64,000 nucleotides of DNA, taken from contig NZ_PGEN01000001.1 of NCBI RefSeq assembly GCF_002797435.1, forward strand, positions 310,001-374,000, read 5' to 3'. Numbering within the stretch: position 1 is the first letter of the stretch; each line of letters opens with the position of its first letter. Shown one piece after another: positions 19,805 through 28,332 of this stretch. Below the pieces are notes generated by a model, which saw nothing but the letters and a program-made list of their open reading frames with translations, had not been told where the DNA came from and made no database searches. The translations under genes and the position numbers were made by a program. Source of the DNA: Sphingomonas koreensis (GTDB lineage: Bacteria; Pseudomonadota; Alphaproteobacteria; Sphingomonadales; Sphingomonadaceae).

Positions 19805-22267
19805 TCAGAAACTCAAACCGACCGTCACGCCATAGGTGCGCGGATCGCCGACATTGCCGGATATCAGGCCGGTGTTGCCCGGTGTGGTCGCCAGCACCTC
19901 GAGATACTTCTTGTCGAACGCGTTGCGGACCCAGCCAAAGACGTTCAGCCCCTCGTCGGTGCGGAAGCCCAGGCGGAAGTTCGCCAGCGTGTAGCCATCG
20001 ATATCGGTATAGATCGAGCGCGAGGCGTTGGACGAGAATCTGGACCGCGAGCTGGCATCGGCACCCAGATAGACCTCGCCATCCTTGCCGAACAGCTTGG
20101 CGGGCAGGTTGTACTCCGCGCCGTAGGAGAAGGCCCAGTTGGAGATGCCCGGCAGCCACTGGCCGGAAATGTCGCACACGGTGGGGCTGTTGGTCCCGGG
20201 CGCGCCCGGCGCCCCGATCACCGCGCCGCTGCCGCCGCCCGAAAGCTCGGGCGGGCACGGCGCGTTCTTGAAGTCGACATATTCGTGGTCGGTATAGGCG
20301 CCGTTGACGTAGAGATTGAAGCGATCGCTCGGCCGGATCGAGAAATCCGCCTCCACGCCGCGCACCCGCACCTCACCGGCGTTGGCAAGATAGCCGCGCA
20401 GGGTGGAGGTCGAGCTGTTGTTCACGATCGCCTGGTAATCCTTGATGATCGTCCAGAAGCCGGTGACGTTGAACGTCGCCTTGCGATCCCAGAACTGGGT
20501 CTTCGCCCCGATCTCGAAATGATCCACCTTCTCCGGCTCGATCTGCGCGAGCTGGGTCTGCACCACGCCGCCCACCACCGGCACGCCGTTCAGGTTGAGG
20601 CCGCCCGATTTGAAAGTATGGGCATAGGTCGCATAGAGCAGCACGTCGCGTGAGGGCTTGTACGACGCGGTCAGGTCATAGGTGACGTTCCACGCGCGAT
20701 AGGCCTCGTCGGTGAACGCCTGGGGCTGAATCGCCTCGCGCTGCGCCGCCTGCCGCGCGGTGCCGCCCGAATAGGGCACCAGGTTGCCCTGCGCATCGCG
20801 CACGATCGAGACATAGCTGCCGACCTTGTCGTCATAATTGACGCGAACGCCCGGCGAGAGGGTGATCTGGTCGGTCAGCTTCCAGTTGAGCTTGCCGAAC
20901 AGCGCGCCGCTGAAATTCTTGAGCTGGATGTCGTTCTCGGCGGTCAGCCCGTCGAGCACGGTCGGGTCGTTCGACAGCGCGTTGCTGGGATTGATCAGCC
21001 AGCGGCTGGCGGCCGGCCCCTGACGTTGCGTTCCGGTGGTATGGATCTTCTGATAGAAGCCGAAGGCGCCGATGACATAATCGAAGCCGCTGCCCTCGCC
21101 AGCATAGCGGAATTCGTGGGTGAACTGGTCCTGCCGCGTCGGGTTCTGCGACAGCGTCGTGATCGGCAGGCCGGTGAAGTCGCGGTCGTTCGCCGGCAGC
21201 CAGTCCCAGAAGCGCCAGGCAGTGACCGAAGTCAGCGTGCCCGATCCCAGCTGCCACTCAGCGCGCAGCGAAACGCCGCCGAGCACATTCTTGGCATTGA
21301 GATCGGCGTCGAGATCGGTGAGGCGGTCGAACGGGTTGCGGCTGGCCGGCTCATAGCCCTGCGCCGCGGCAAGCGCGTTGAACTGGCGATTGAGCGGACG
21401 CTGAGTCGAACCGAGCTTGACGAAGATCTGCGCGCAGCATTCGGGGTTCTGGCGGCTGTAGTCGGCGCTCAGCGTCAGGCTGAGAGTGTCGGTCGCGCGC
21501 CACAACAGCGCGCCGCGCAAGCCGATATTGTCCTGCTCGTTGACATAGTTGCCGGTGGCGACGTTGAACACGGTGCCGCGCCGATCGGTCGCGGCGAAGC
21601 CGAGGCGGATCGCGACATCCTCTCCCAGCGGCCCGCTGATCGAGGCCTTGGCCTGCTTGAATTCGAGATTGCCGACCGACAGCTCGGCCCGGCCCTCGAA
21701 ATTGAAGCTCGGCGCCTTGCTGGTGATGTTGATCGCGCCGGCGACGGTGTTCTTGCCGTACAGCGTACCCTGCGGGCCGCGCAGCGTCTCGATCTGCGAA
21801 ACGTCGAGGAAGTCGAGCGTCGCGACCGCGACACGGCTGAGATACACTTGGTCGATATAGACGCCGACGCCCTGGTCGATGCCGTCATTGGTGAGGCCAA
21901 GGGGGGCACCGAGCCCGCGGATATTGACCGAGGAGTTGCGCGGGTTGGTCGAGTAGAATTGCAGCGTCGGCTGAAGCTGCGCGAGGCGCGCGACGTTGAA
22001 GCTGCCGGTATTGTCCAGCTCCTTGACGCCCACCACGCTGATCGGGATCGGCACGTCCTGCACCTGCTCGGCGCGGCGGCGCGCGGTGACCACGATGTCC
22101 GATGCCGCCGAGCTGCGCTGCACGTCTTCGGCATCGCGTCCGGTCTCACCCGGCACGGTCGGCGGCGCGGGCTCCTGCACGGTCACATCGGCAGGCGGCG
22201 TTTCCTGCCCGAGCGCCGCGGGCGACGCGCTGACAAGCAGCAGGAATGATAGCGTGGTCAGGCTCAC
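19805..22267 (-). CDS. TonB-dependent receptor
   Basis: Product of 820 residues: signal peptide (VSLTTLSFLLLVSASPAALG), a Pro/Thr-rich linker, then a TonB box-like SDIVVTARRR. The plug domain follows with VNIRGLG, GVYIDQVYL and the LRGPQGTLYGKN(T)VAGAINI motif, then a 22-strand-type beta-barrel ending in TYGVTVGLSF with C-terminal Phe. It imports a ligand across the outer membrane using TonB/ExbBD energy. The substrate (siderophore, sugar or other) cannot be read from sequence, and no substrate-specific genes flank it. The start is taken as GTG at 22267, because AAGGGGA lies 8 bases upstream. A TTG ten codons earlier is in frame but lacks a site. Confidence 0.93.
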   Translation of the reverse strand: MSLTTLSFLLLVSASPAALGQETPPADVTVQEPAPPTVPGETGRDAEDVQRSSAASDIVVTARRRAEQVQDVPIPISVVGVKELDNTGSFNVARLAQLQPTLQFYSTNPRNSSVNIRGLGAPLGLTNDGIDQGVGVYIDQVYLSRVAVATLDFLDVSQIETLRGPQGTLYGKNTVAGAINITSKAPSFNFEGRAELSVGNLEFKQAKASISGPLGEDVAIRLGFAATDRRGTVFNVATGNYVNEQDNIGLRGALLWRATDTLSLTLSADYSRQNPECCAQIFVKLGSTQRPLNRQFNALAAAQGYEPASRNPFDRLTDLDADLNAKNVLGGVSLRAEWQLGSGTLTSVTAWRFWDWLPANDRDFTGLPITTLSQNPTRQDQFTHEFRYAGEGSGFDYVIGAFGFYQKIHTTGTQRQGPAASRWLINPSNALSNDPTVLDGLTAENDIQLKNFSGALFGKLNWKLTDQITLSPGVRVNYDDKVGSYVSIVRDAQGNLVPYSGGTARQAAQREAIQPQAFTDEAYRAWNVTYDLTASYKPSRDVLLYATYAHTFKSGGLNLNGVPVVGGVVQTQLAQIEPEKVDHFEIGAKTQFWDRKATFNVTGFWTIIKDYQAIVNNSSTSTLRGYLANAGEVRVRGVEADFSIRPSDRFNLYVNGAYTDHEYVDFKNAPCPPELSGGGSGAVIGAPGAPGTNSPTVCDISGQWLPGISNWAFSYGAEYNLPAKLFGKDGEVYLGADASSRSRFSSNASRSIYTDIDGYTLANFRLGFRTDEGLNVFGWVRNAFDKKYLEVLATTPGNTGLISGNVGDPRTYGVTVGLSF

Positions 22268-22392
22268 TGATTGGTTCCCCTTATGGTGCCGGGGCAAATT
22301 CCACTAGCTTGATATGATTTAGCCAGAAAGCGATTCTATTCCTACCTAATCAATAGGCTTTACGCCTTAATCGCCACACAGTTCGTCGCGCT

Positions 22393-22420
22393 CTTGAAAC
22401 CCGTCACCGGCTTCCCAAAT
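22393..22420 (+). promoter_or_regulatory. Sigma-32 (RpoH)-type promoter of hsp20
   Basis: CTTGAAA (22393-22399), 13 bases, then TCCCAAAT (22413-22420). This matches the heat-shock promoter pattern CTTGAAA-N13-CCCCATNT closely. Transcription would start near 22427, giving a leader of about 90 bases that coincides with the predicted RNA thermometer. Confidence 0.7.
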
Positions 22421-22426
22421 CAGCGA

Positions 22427-22519
22427 TGCACGGCGCCTTCGGGGCCGGGCAGACCTGGCATCGCAGTCCAACTGGATGCCGCAAGACGTTGAAATTGCTC
22501 ATTGGAGGATTATGCCATG
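22427..22519 (+). promoter_or_regulatory. ROSE-type RNA thermometer in the hsp20 leader
   Basis: The leader ends in TTGCT (22495-22499), four bases, then a Shine-Dalgarno GGAGGA (22504-22509) close to the ATG at 22517. In ROSE elements a UYGCU word pairs imperfectly with the AGGAGG region and melts on heating. Upstream, GGCATC (22457-22462) and GATGCC (22475-22480) can form another hairpin, and further GC-rich stems fit the multi-hairpin ROSE layout. Leader length and gene type fit as well. Confidence 0.7.
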
Positions 22520-22990
22520 CGTCAGATCGATCTCACTCCGTTCCGCCGTTCGACGATCGGCTTCGACAGGCTCTTCGACATGCTCGAAGCGACCGCGCGC
22601 CAGTCGGGCAGCGAGAACTATCCCCCCTTCAACCTCGAGCGGATCTCCGACGACCGCTACCGGATCACGATCGCCGTCGCCGGCTTCAAGCCCGACGAAA
22701 TCGAGATCACCGCGCAGCAGAACCTGCTGCTGGTCGTCGGCAAGAAGGCCGAGGCGCAGGACAACAACCCCGTGCAGATGCTGCATCTCGGCATTGCCAA
22801 TCGCGGGTTCGAGCGCCGCTTCGAACTGGCCGATTTCGTGCTGGTCGAAAGCGCCAACCTGAATGACGGCCTGCTCGTCATCGAGCTGGTGCGTGAGGTG
22901 CCCGAGGCGATGAAGCCCAAGAAGATCGCCATCGGCAGCGGCGACCAGACTGACGACGGCGCCGCGATCGAGCATCGCTCGGTCGGCTGA
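22517..22990 (+). CDS. Small heat shock protein, Hsp20/IbpA family
   Basis: Product of 157 residues starting MRQIDLTPFRRSTIGFDRLFDML, as in alphaproteobacterial HspA/IbpA proteins. The alpha-crystallin domain runs from about residue 35 to 130 (PPFNLERISDDRYRITIAVAGFKPDEIEI, interrupted here only by domain length, and GIANRGFERRFELADFV). It is an ATP-independent holdase that binds unfolding proteins. The I-x-I-like tail is replaced by KPKKIAIGSG. A GGAGG site fixes the start. Regulation by a sigma-32 promoter and a ROSE thermometer is visible upstream, and a terminator follows the gene. Confidence 0.95.
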   Translation: MRQIDLTPFRRSTIGFDRLFDMLEATARQSGSENYPPFNLERISDDRYRITIAVAGFKPDEIEITAQQNLLLVVGKKAEAQDNNPVQMLHLGIANRGFERRFELADFVLVESANLNDGLLVIELVREVPEAMKPKKIAIGSGDQTDDGAAIEHRSVG

Positions 22991-23045
22991 GCAGCCGAAG
23001 TCTCAAAGGGCGGCGCGTTCTACCCCCTTGCGCACCGCCCCCGGA

Positions 23046-23077
23046 GGGCGCCCGGATATCCGTCCGGGCGTCCTTTT
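23046..23077 (+). terminator. Rho-independent terminator after hsp20
   Basis: CGCCCGGA (23049-23056) and TCCGGGCG (23063-23070) pair around TATCCG, extended by three more pairs, and TCCTTTTCTATTT follows. It ends at the stop codon of the convergent esterase gene. Confidence 0.75.
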
Positions 23078-24013
23078 CTATTTCTGCACGGGAAGCAGGA
23101 ACTTCAGTGCACAGGTAAAGCCGCGCGGTGCGACCGACACATGGTCCTCACCGTTCAATATCTCGGCCTCCAGCGTCAGCCCCGGATAGCCCCGCCTGCG
23201 TAGCGTGTCGGCCAGCTCACGGCTGTCGGCAACCAGGTCCGCGCTCTGGTTGTATCGCGAATCGCCCTTGCGCAGCGCTTCATACTCGCCGGTATAGACA
23301 AAGACCTTTGCTTTCAGATCGCGATGCCGCGCGGCATAGGCTGCCTCGACGCCGAACATGTGGCGCTTGTCGTACCATAGCGACGGGCTGCCCAGCACAT
23401 AGCCGCCGAACATTTCCGGCTCGCTGAACAGGATCTGCGCCGCCAGCAGTCCGCCATAGCTGTGTCCCAGCAGGATGCCGCGCCCCGGCGCGGTGCGATA
23501 CCGGCCGGTGACGAAGGGCAGCGCCTTGTCGCGCAGCCAGACCTGATGCTTCGCCCCCTCGCCGTGGATCGTCCCTGCGGGCGTATCGCTCGGCCCGTTG
23601 GGCGTCGGCGTATAGTCCCGCCGCCGGCTCGCGACCGGATCGTCGCCCTTGGCGTAGGAGATGCCGATCAGGATGAACTCCTCGATCTTCGGGCCTTCGA
23701 CGTTCAGGCGCCGGGCGATCTGACGGATGACCGGAAAGGCATAGTCGGCGTCGGTGACGTACAGTACCGGATAGCGGCGCTGCGGCTCCTTCCCGTAGGA
23801 AGGCGGGAGGCTCACGAAAAGCTGATAGCTGCGCCCGGTGGCCGGATCGGGCACGTCCCAGACCTCGGTGCCGAGCAGCTCATAGGCCTGCCCGCCACCG
23901 CGCTGCGCCGGAGCCCCGGATTGCCCGGTAACCGCCGGCTGCGACGGAGCGGCATTGCCGCACGCGGACAAGGCCAATACCGCCACAACGGCTCCCGACA
24001 CGACCCTCTTCAA
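23078..24013 (-). CDS. Lipoprotein esterase of the alpha/beta hydrolase fold
   Basis: Product of about 311 residues. The N-terminus LKRVVSGAVVAVLALSACGN carries a lipoprotein signal with lipobox LSAC. The mature part is a putative esterase (IroE/Fes-like, PF00756 type) with YPVLYVTDADYAFP, nucleophile elbow LLGHSYGG and His in GEDHVSV near the C-terminus. Relatives hydrolyse siderophore esters or other acyl esters. The TonB-dependent receptor about 0.8 kb away is on the same strand but is separated by the oppositely transcribed hsp20. The start is taken as a TTG at 24013 with AGGGGG upstream; the frame remains open to 24280, but that part reads as non-protein and overlaps the divergent gene. 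Confidence 0.8.
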   Translation of the reverse strand: MKRVVSGAVVAVLALSACGNAAPSQPAVTGQSGAPAQRGGGQAYELLGTEVWDVPDPATGRSYQLFVSLPPSYGKEPQRRYPVLYVTDADYAFPVIRQIARRLNVEGPKIEEFILIGISYAKGDDPVASRRRDYTPTPNGPSDTPAGTIHGEGAKHQVWLRDKALPFVTGRYRTAPGRGILLGHSYGGLLAAQILFSEPEMFGGYVLGSPSLWYDKRHMFGVEAAYAARHRDLKAKVFVYTGEYEALRKGDSRYNQSADLVADSRELADTLRRRGYPGLTLEAEILNGEDHVSVAPRGFTCALKFLLPVQK

Positions 24014-24191
24014 ACACGCCCCCTTTGCTCTGCGCTCCCCTCCCCGGCTAGCTTGTCGGCGAAAGCCGGCAACACCGGTATGCAAGCGAACCGGCCGGTC
24101 GTTGCGCAAGCGCGACGGATCGCCGCCTTGCCTCACTGCTGGCTGTGGGGCATCGATGGGGCACGTCCCAGCTTGAGGCTTCGCGAAAGAT

Positions 24192-25253
24192 ATGGCCGCT
24201 ACCGGCTTCCGCTTCGAAGGCTTCCACCTCGATCCGGGCAATCGCCGGTTGACATGCAACGGCGCGCCGGTCGAGCTCAACGCGCGCTATCTCGACGCGC
24301 TGCTCCTGCTGGTACGCGAGCCGGGCCAGCTCGTGCCGAAGGATCGGTTCATGGGCGAGGTGTGGCGCGGTATTCCCGTCACCGATGAAGCACTTACCCA
24401 GTGCATCCGTACCCTGCGCCGCCAGCTCGGTGACGATGCGACAAGCCCGCGCTTCATCGAAACGGTGCCCAAGCACGGCTACCGCTTCATCGCCGCCGTC
24501 CGGGCGGACGAGAGAATCGCCCCTCCCTCCCCCTTGGCCAGCCCCCTGCCCCGCCGATGGGACGAGGCTGCGCTCACCGCCGGCTTCGGCGTTCTGGGCG
24601 GGAGCGTCGCCGGTCTGATCGGCGGGCTGATCTATGGCCTCGCCGCGGCCTCGCAGCCGGCACAGGCCGGTGCCGCCTCAGCGCTGCTGGTGCTGCTCTG
24701 CATCGCGATCCTGCTCGCCACCGTCGGTGCTGCCGGGGTCAGCGCAGGCATCGCCGCCGCGAACGCACTGTCGGAACGGCCTTGGCGCTGGAGCGTCGCC
24801 GGGGGCGCTGCGGGCGGACTTGTCGTCGGCGCGCTCGGCAAGATGCTCGGGCTGGACGCCTTCTCGCTGCTGCTCGGCCAATCGCCAGGCAATATCACCG
24901 GCGGCGCGGAGGGAGCGCTGCTCGGCGCCGGCGTAGGATTGGGGGTGTGTCTCGCGCATCGCCGCGGCGCGCCCCGCTTTCGCGATGCCGCACTGCTGGG
25001 CGGGCTTGGCGGCGGAATCGCCGGGTTGCTCGTGGCGCTGTTCGGCGGGCGGCTGCTTGCAGGCAGTCTCGCGCTGCTCGCCGGGCAGTTTCCCGGCGCG
25101 CGTCTGCGTCTCGATCCGATCGGCGGCCTGTTCGGCGAAGCGGGTTTCGGCCCACTCAGCCAGGCCTTGTCCGCGACGCTGGAAGGCGCGCTGTTCGGCG
25201 CGTGCGTGACCGGCGTGATCGTCCTCGCCCGCCGCGAACGGCGGGAGGTCTAG
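24192..25253 (+). CDS. Winged-helix regulator fused to a glycine-rich membrane domain
   Basis: Product of 353 residues. Residues 5-105 are an OmpR/PhoB-type winged helix of the CadC kind ([55 protein letters not shown]). After a Pro-rich linker the rest is strongly hydrophobic with repeated Gly-rich segments ([59 protein letters not shown]), around six or more membrane helices of glycine-zipper character. It lacks the periplasmic sensor domain of CadC, so the signal must be sensed within the membrane. Its stop overlaps the pyrG stop in CTAG. No target gene is obvious; the divergent lipoprotein esterase is a candidate. Confidence 0.85.
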   Translation: MAATGFRFEGFHLDPGNRRLTCNGAPVELNARYLDALLLLVREPGQLVPKDRFMGEVWRGIPVTDEALTQCIRTLRRQLGDDATSPRFIETVPKHGYRFIAAVRADERIAPPSPLASPLPRRWDEAALTAGFGVLGGSVAGLIGGLIYGLAAASQPAQAGAASALLVLLCIAILLATVGAAGVSAGIAAANALSERPWRWSVAGGAAGGLVVGALGKMLGLDAFSLLLGQSPGNITGGAEGALLGAGVGLGVCLAHRRGAPRFRDAALLGGLGGGIAGLLVALFGGRLLAGSLALLAGQFPGARLRLDPIGGLFGEAGFGPLSQALSATLEGALFGACVTGVIVLARRERREV

Positions 25254-26887
25254 ACCAGCCTGCTCTGCCGCACTGCCGCTTCGATGAAGCTCGCGAACAG
25301 CGGGTGCGGGTCGAACGGCTTCGACTTGAGCTCCGGGTGGAACTGCACACCGACGAACCACGGATGATCCGGCCGCTCGACGATCTCGGGCAGCATGCCG
25401 TCGGGCGACATGCCCGAGAAGACGAGGCCGCCCTGCTCCAGCGCGTCGCGATAGCCGGTGTTCACCTCATAGCGGTGGCGGTGGCGCTCGCTGATCGCTT
25501 CGCCGCCATAGATGGACGCGACCACCGAATTGCCGGTGAGCTTCGCAGGATAGGCGCCGAGCCGCATCGTGCCGCCCAGGTCGCCGCCCTCTTCGCGCGT
25601 CTCGATCCCGTCCTTGCTCATCCACTCGGTGATGATGCCGACGACCGGCTCGCTGGTCGGGCCGAATTCGGTCGAGGACGCGCCTGCGATCCCCGCCAAG
25701 TTCCGCGCTCCTTCGACGCAAGCCATCTGCATTCCGAAACAGATGCCGAAATAGGGCACCTTGCGCTCGCGCGCGAAGCGGACGCTGGCAATCTTGCCCT
25801 CCGCACCGCGCGATCCGAACGCACCGGGGACGAGGATAGCGTGGCACGCCTCAAGGTTCGCCGCGACCTCCGCGTCGTCGCCATTCTCGAACAGCTCGGC
25901 ATCGATCCAGCGGATGTTGACCTTCACGCGGTTGGCGATGCCGCCATGGACCAGCGCTTCGTTCAGAGACTTGTACGCGTCCGGCAGGCCGACATATTTG
26001 CCGACCACGCCCACCGTCACCTCGCCCTCCGGATTGAACAGGCGGTCGGTGATCTCGGTCCAGCGGCTGAGGTCCGGATCGGCGCCCGGCTCGATCCCGA
26101 AGGCACGCAGCACTTCGCCGTCCAGCCCCTCGGCATGATATTGCAGCGGCACCGCATAGATGCTCGGCGCGTCGAGCGCGGGAATGACCGCGCTGGCCGG
26201 CACGTTGCAGAACTGCGCGATCTTGGCGCGCTCGCCCGCGGGCAGCGGCTTCTCGGCGCGGCACACCAGCACGTCGGGCTGCACGCCAAGCGAGGCGAGC
26301 TCGCGCACGCTGTGCTGGGTCGGCTTGGTCTTCAGCTCGCCTGCCGCAGCGATGTAGGGGACCAGGGTCACATGGATGCTGATCGAGCGGCCACGGCCCA
26401 GCTCGTTCTTGAGCTGACGAATCGCCTCGATGAAGGGCAGCGATTCGATGTCGCCGACGGTACCGCCGATCTCGCACAGCACGAAATCGAGGTCCTCGGT
26501 CTCCGCCTGGGCGAAGTCCTTGATCGCATCGGTGACGTGCGGGATCACCTGGACGGTGGCGCCCAGATAGTCACCACGACGCTCGCGCTCGATGATCGTC
26601 TTGTAGATCCGGCCCGAGGTGATGTTGTCCGACTGGCGCGAAGCGACGCCGGTGAAGCGCTCGTAATGGCCAAGGTCGAGGTCGGTTTCGGCCCCGTCGT
26701 CGGTCACATAGACCTCGCCATGCTGATACGGGCTCATCGTGCCCGGATCGACGTTGAGATAGGGATCGAACTTCCGGATGCGGACCTTGTAGCCGCGCGC
26801 CTGGAGCAGCGCGGCGAGGCTTGCCGCCATCAGGCCTTTGCCAAGCGAGGAGACCACGCCGCCGGTGATGAAAATATACCGCGTCAT
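25250..26887 (-). CDS. pyrG: CTP synthase
   Basis: Product of 545 residues. The N-terminal synthetase domain starts [18 protein letters not shown], the fingerprint of PyrG, with [20 protein letters not shown]. The C-terminal glutamine amidotransferase has nucleophile FGICFGMQ and the His/Glu pair in GVQFHPEL. It makes CTP from UTP with glutamine-derived ammonia. The ATG at 26887 matches the conserved start of the family; a GTG three codons upstream is in frame but less likely. secG lies 83 bp upstream on the same strand. Confidence 0.98.
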   Translation of the reverse strand: MTRYIFITGGVVSSLGKGLMAASLAALLQARGYKVRIRKFDPYLNVDPGTMSPYQHGEVYVTDDGAETDLDLGHYERFTGVASRQSDNITSGRIYKTIIERERRGDYLGATVQVIPHVTDAIKDFAQAETEDLDFVLCEIGGTVGDIESLPFIEAIRQLKNELGRGRSISIHVTLVPYIAAAGELKTKPTQHSVRELASLGVQPDVLVCRAEKPLPAGERAKIAQFCNVPASAVIPALDAPSIYAVPLQYHAEGLDGEVLRAFGIEPGADPDLSRWTEITDRLFNPEGEVTVGVVGKYVGLPDAYKSLNEALVHGGIANRVKVNIRWIDAELFENGDDAEVAANLEACHAILVPGAFGSRGAEGKIASVRFARERKVPYFGICFGMQMACVEGARNLAGIAGASSTEFGPTSEPVVGIITEWMSKDGIETREEGGDLGGTMRLGAYPAKLTGNSVVASIYGGEAISERHRHRYEVNTGYRDALEQGGLVFSGMSPDGMLPEIVERPDHPWFVGVQFHPELKSKPFDPHPLFASFIEAAVRQSRLV

Positions 26888-26970
26888 GGGAGTCACCGCT
26901 TAGCCTTTATGCACGAGTTGGGGCAAGCGCCCGACTCCGGGCGCCGCCGAAAAAATCTGTCGAAAGCCGC

Positions 26971-27333
26971 TTACTTGGCGAGCGGGACGGCGCTGTTGTC
27001 CGCGGGAGCCACCGGAAGCGCCGTGGGCTGCGCCACGGGAGCCGGTCCCGAGGCCGGCGCCGTCTGCGCGGGCGCGGTCACGCGGCTGGTATCGATCGTG
27101 TCGCCGCCGCGCGTCGCGGCCAGTACCGCCAGCACGATGCTCATCACGACGAACATGCCCGCGAGGATCGCGGTCGCCCGCGTCAGGAAGTTCGCCGCAC
27201 CGCGCGCGGACATCAGGCCCGACGGGCTGCCGCCCGTGGTCAGGCCGCCACCTTCGGACTTCTGCATCAGAATCGTCGCCACGAGCAGCGCAGCGATGAT
27301 GGCATGGACGACGAGGAGGAAGGTGAACAGCAT
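26971..27333 (-). CDS. secG: Preprotein translocase subunit SecG
   Basis: Product of 120 residues with two membrane helices (FLLVVHAIIAALLVATILMQ and the ILAGMFVVMSIVLAVL segment) around the conserved loop KSEGGGLTTGG...SARGAANFLTRATAIL. A Pro/Ala-rich C-terminal tail follows (PAQTAPASGPAPVAQ). It is the accessory subunit of the SecYEG channel. secG next to pyrG is a common alphaproteobacterial order. Confidence 0.95.
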   Translation of the reverse strand: MLFTFLLVVHAIIAALLVATILMQKSEGGGLTTGGSPSGLMSARGAANFLTRATAILAGMFVVMSIVLAVLAATRGGDTIDTSRVTAPAQTAPASGPAPVAQPTALPVAPADNSAVPLAK

Positions 27334-27662
27334 GTCGGTCTTTCGCGGGAAAGCGGCGACATAGTGGAGGTGGCCGCCGCGATCAACCGCCGAAAGTGCC
27401 TTTGGCCAAACTGCCCTTGGCTCGGCTTTGCCGCATCCGCCCGCTTCAACTCCCTGCCAGCCGCATCGTGCTGCCGCGGGTCGCCGGATGCAAGGCGGGC
27501 GGATGCGACCTCAATCTTTCGCAAGCGCGAATGTCACCGTTCCGGAACATTTCGGCGCAGCACTGAAACCTGAAGGCCTGTCGGGGCGTTAATGTCCCGG
27601 AAACCCCCGCTCCTTGCGGGCCTGTAACTAAAAAAGCTGCAACCAGAAACGAGTCCGATGCG
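27334..27662. other. Intergenic region of 329 bases between secG and the MarR-like gene
   Basis: No protein frame or tRNA is seen. It contains a perfect 13-base inverted repeat, CGCATCCGCCCGC at 27432-27444 and GCGGGCGGATGCG at 27495-27507, enclosing 50 bases. Further on lies an A/T-richer zone (TGTAACTAAAAAAGC near 27622) that may hold the promoter of the downstream cluster. Confidence 0.5.
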
Positions 27663-28022
27663 ATGAACGCCGTGAGCGACCAGTCGCTATATAACTGGAA
27701 GAATACGCTGATCGACTATGTCCGGTCAGGCGAACCCGATCTCACCAACCGGCAGATGGCGCTGATGTTGCTCGTCTACCTCGATTCCGGGCCGCATACC
27801 GTGCGCGGATTGGCGAAAGCGCTCAACGTCTCGAAGCCCGTCGTGACGCGCGCCTTGAATAGACTGGGCGCCCTCGGCTATCTGCGCCGCCAGCGCGATG
27901 AAACCGACAAGCGGAACATCTTTGTCGCGCGTACACCTGAAGGGGCGGAGTTTCTTGCAGAATTCGGGCAATTCGTCACCGGCGACAGCCACGTCGGACA
28001 ACCAGCCAGGCATCGCGCGTAG
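27663..28022 (+). CDS. MarR-like winged-helix regulator
   Basis: Product of 119 residues: a winged helix in residues 25-105 (LTNRQMALMLLVYLDSG, VRGLAKALNVSKPVVTRALNRL, wing YLRRQRDETDKRNIFVARTPEG). It lacks the long flanking dimerisation helices of classical MarR proteins, so it is a short member. The 3' end overlaps the next gene in another frame, and argC follows, so the three are likely one transcript. The target is unknown. Confidence 0.82.
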   Translation: MNAVSDQSLYNWKNTLIDYVRSGEPDLTNRQMALMLLVYLDSGPHTVRGLAKALNVSKPVVTRALNRLGALGYLRRQRDETDKRNIFVARTPEGAEFLAEFGQFVTGDSHVGQPARHRA

Positions 28023-28332
28023 CCGATTCGCGCTGACCGGCCGCTCGGTGCGGATCGATCCGCTCCACGACGCGGCGCGCCGGGACCTTGCCGATGTTCG
28101 CCTTGCCGACCGTGTCTTCGCCCCCCATTACGCCGCCCCCGTCACCTATGTCGTGACCGCAACCGTGCCGCTGCGCGCTGCCAAGGAAGCCGATGCGGAA
28201 GTGCTGACGCAGCTTGCGCAGGGCGATGTGTTCGAGGTGCTCGAACTCTCAGCCGGAAATGCCTGGGGCAGTGCGCCGGGTTCGGGTCTGGTCGGCTATG
28301 TCGATGCAGCGCAGTTGAAGGTGGCGGCATGA
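27955..28332 (+). CDS. SH3-like domain protein
   Basis: Product of about 125 residues. The C-terminal 65 residues resemble a bacterial SH3 domain (YVVTATVPLRAAKEADAEVL, GDVFEVLELSAGNAWG, GLVGYVDAAQLK). The N-terminal half is less recognisable (FALTGRSVRIDPLHDAARRDL, VRLADRVFAPHYAAP). It has no signal peptide. The start is uncertain: TTG at 27955 has GGGGCGGAG upstream, ATG at 27898 is longer, and both overlap the MarR-like gene. The stop overlaps the argC start in ATGA. Such N-terminal-plus-SH3 proteins are often found as NlpC/P60 partners; no peptidase domain is present here. Confidence 0.7.
   Translation: MQNSGNSSPATATSDNQPGIARSRFALTGRSVRIDPLHDAARRDLADVRLADRVFAPHYAAPVTYVVTATVPLRAAKEADAEVLTQLAQGDVFEVLELSAGNAWGSAPGSGLVGYVDAAQLKVAA

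Noticed and set aside
24557..27364. A 935-codon plus-strand frame spanning pyrG and secG
   Set aside because: It crosses three genes on the other strand or in another frame and has no protein-like composition.
27334..27662. A tRNA gene after secG, as found in some bacteria
   Set aside because: No cloverleaf or TTCGA arm could be assembled there.
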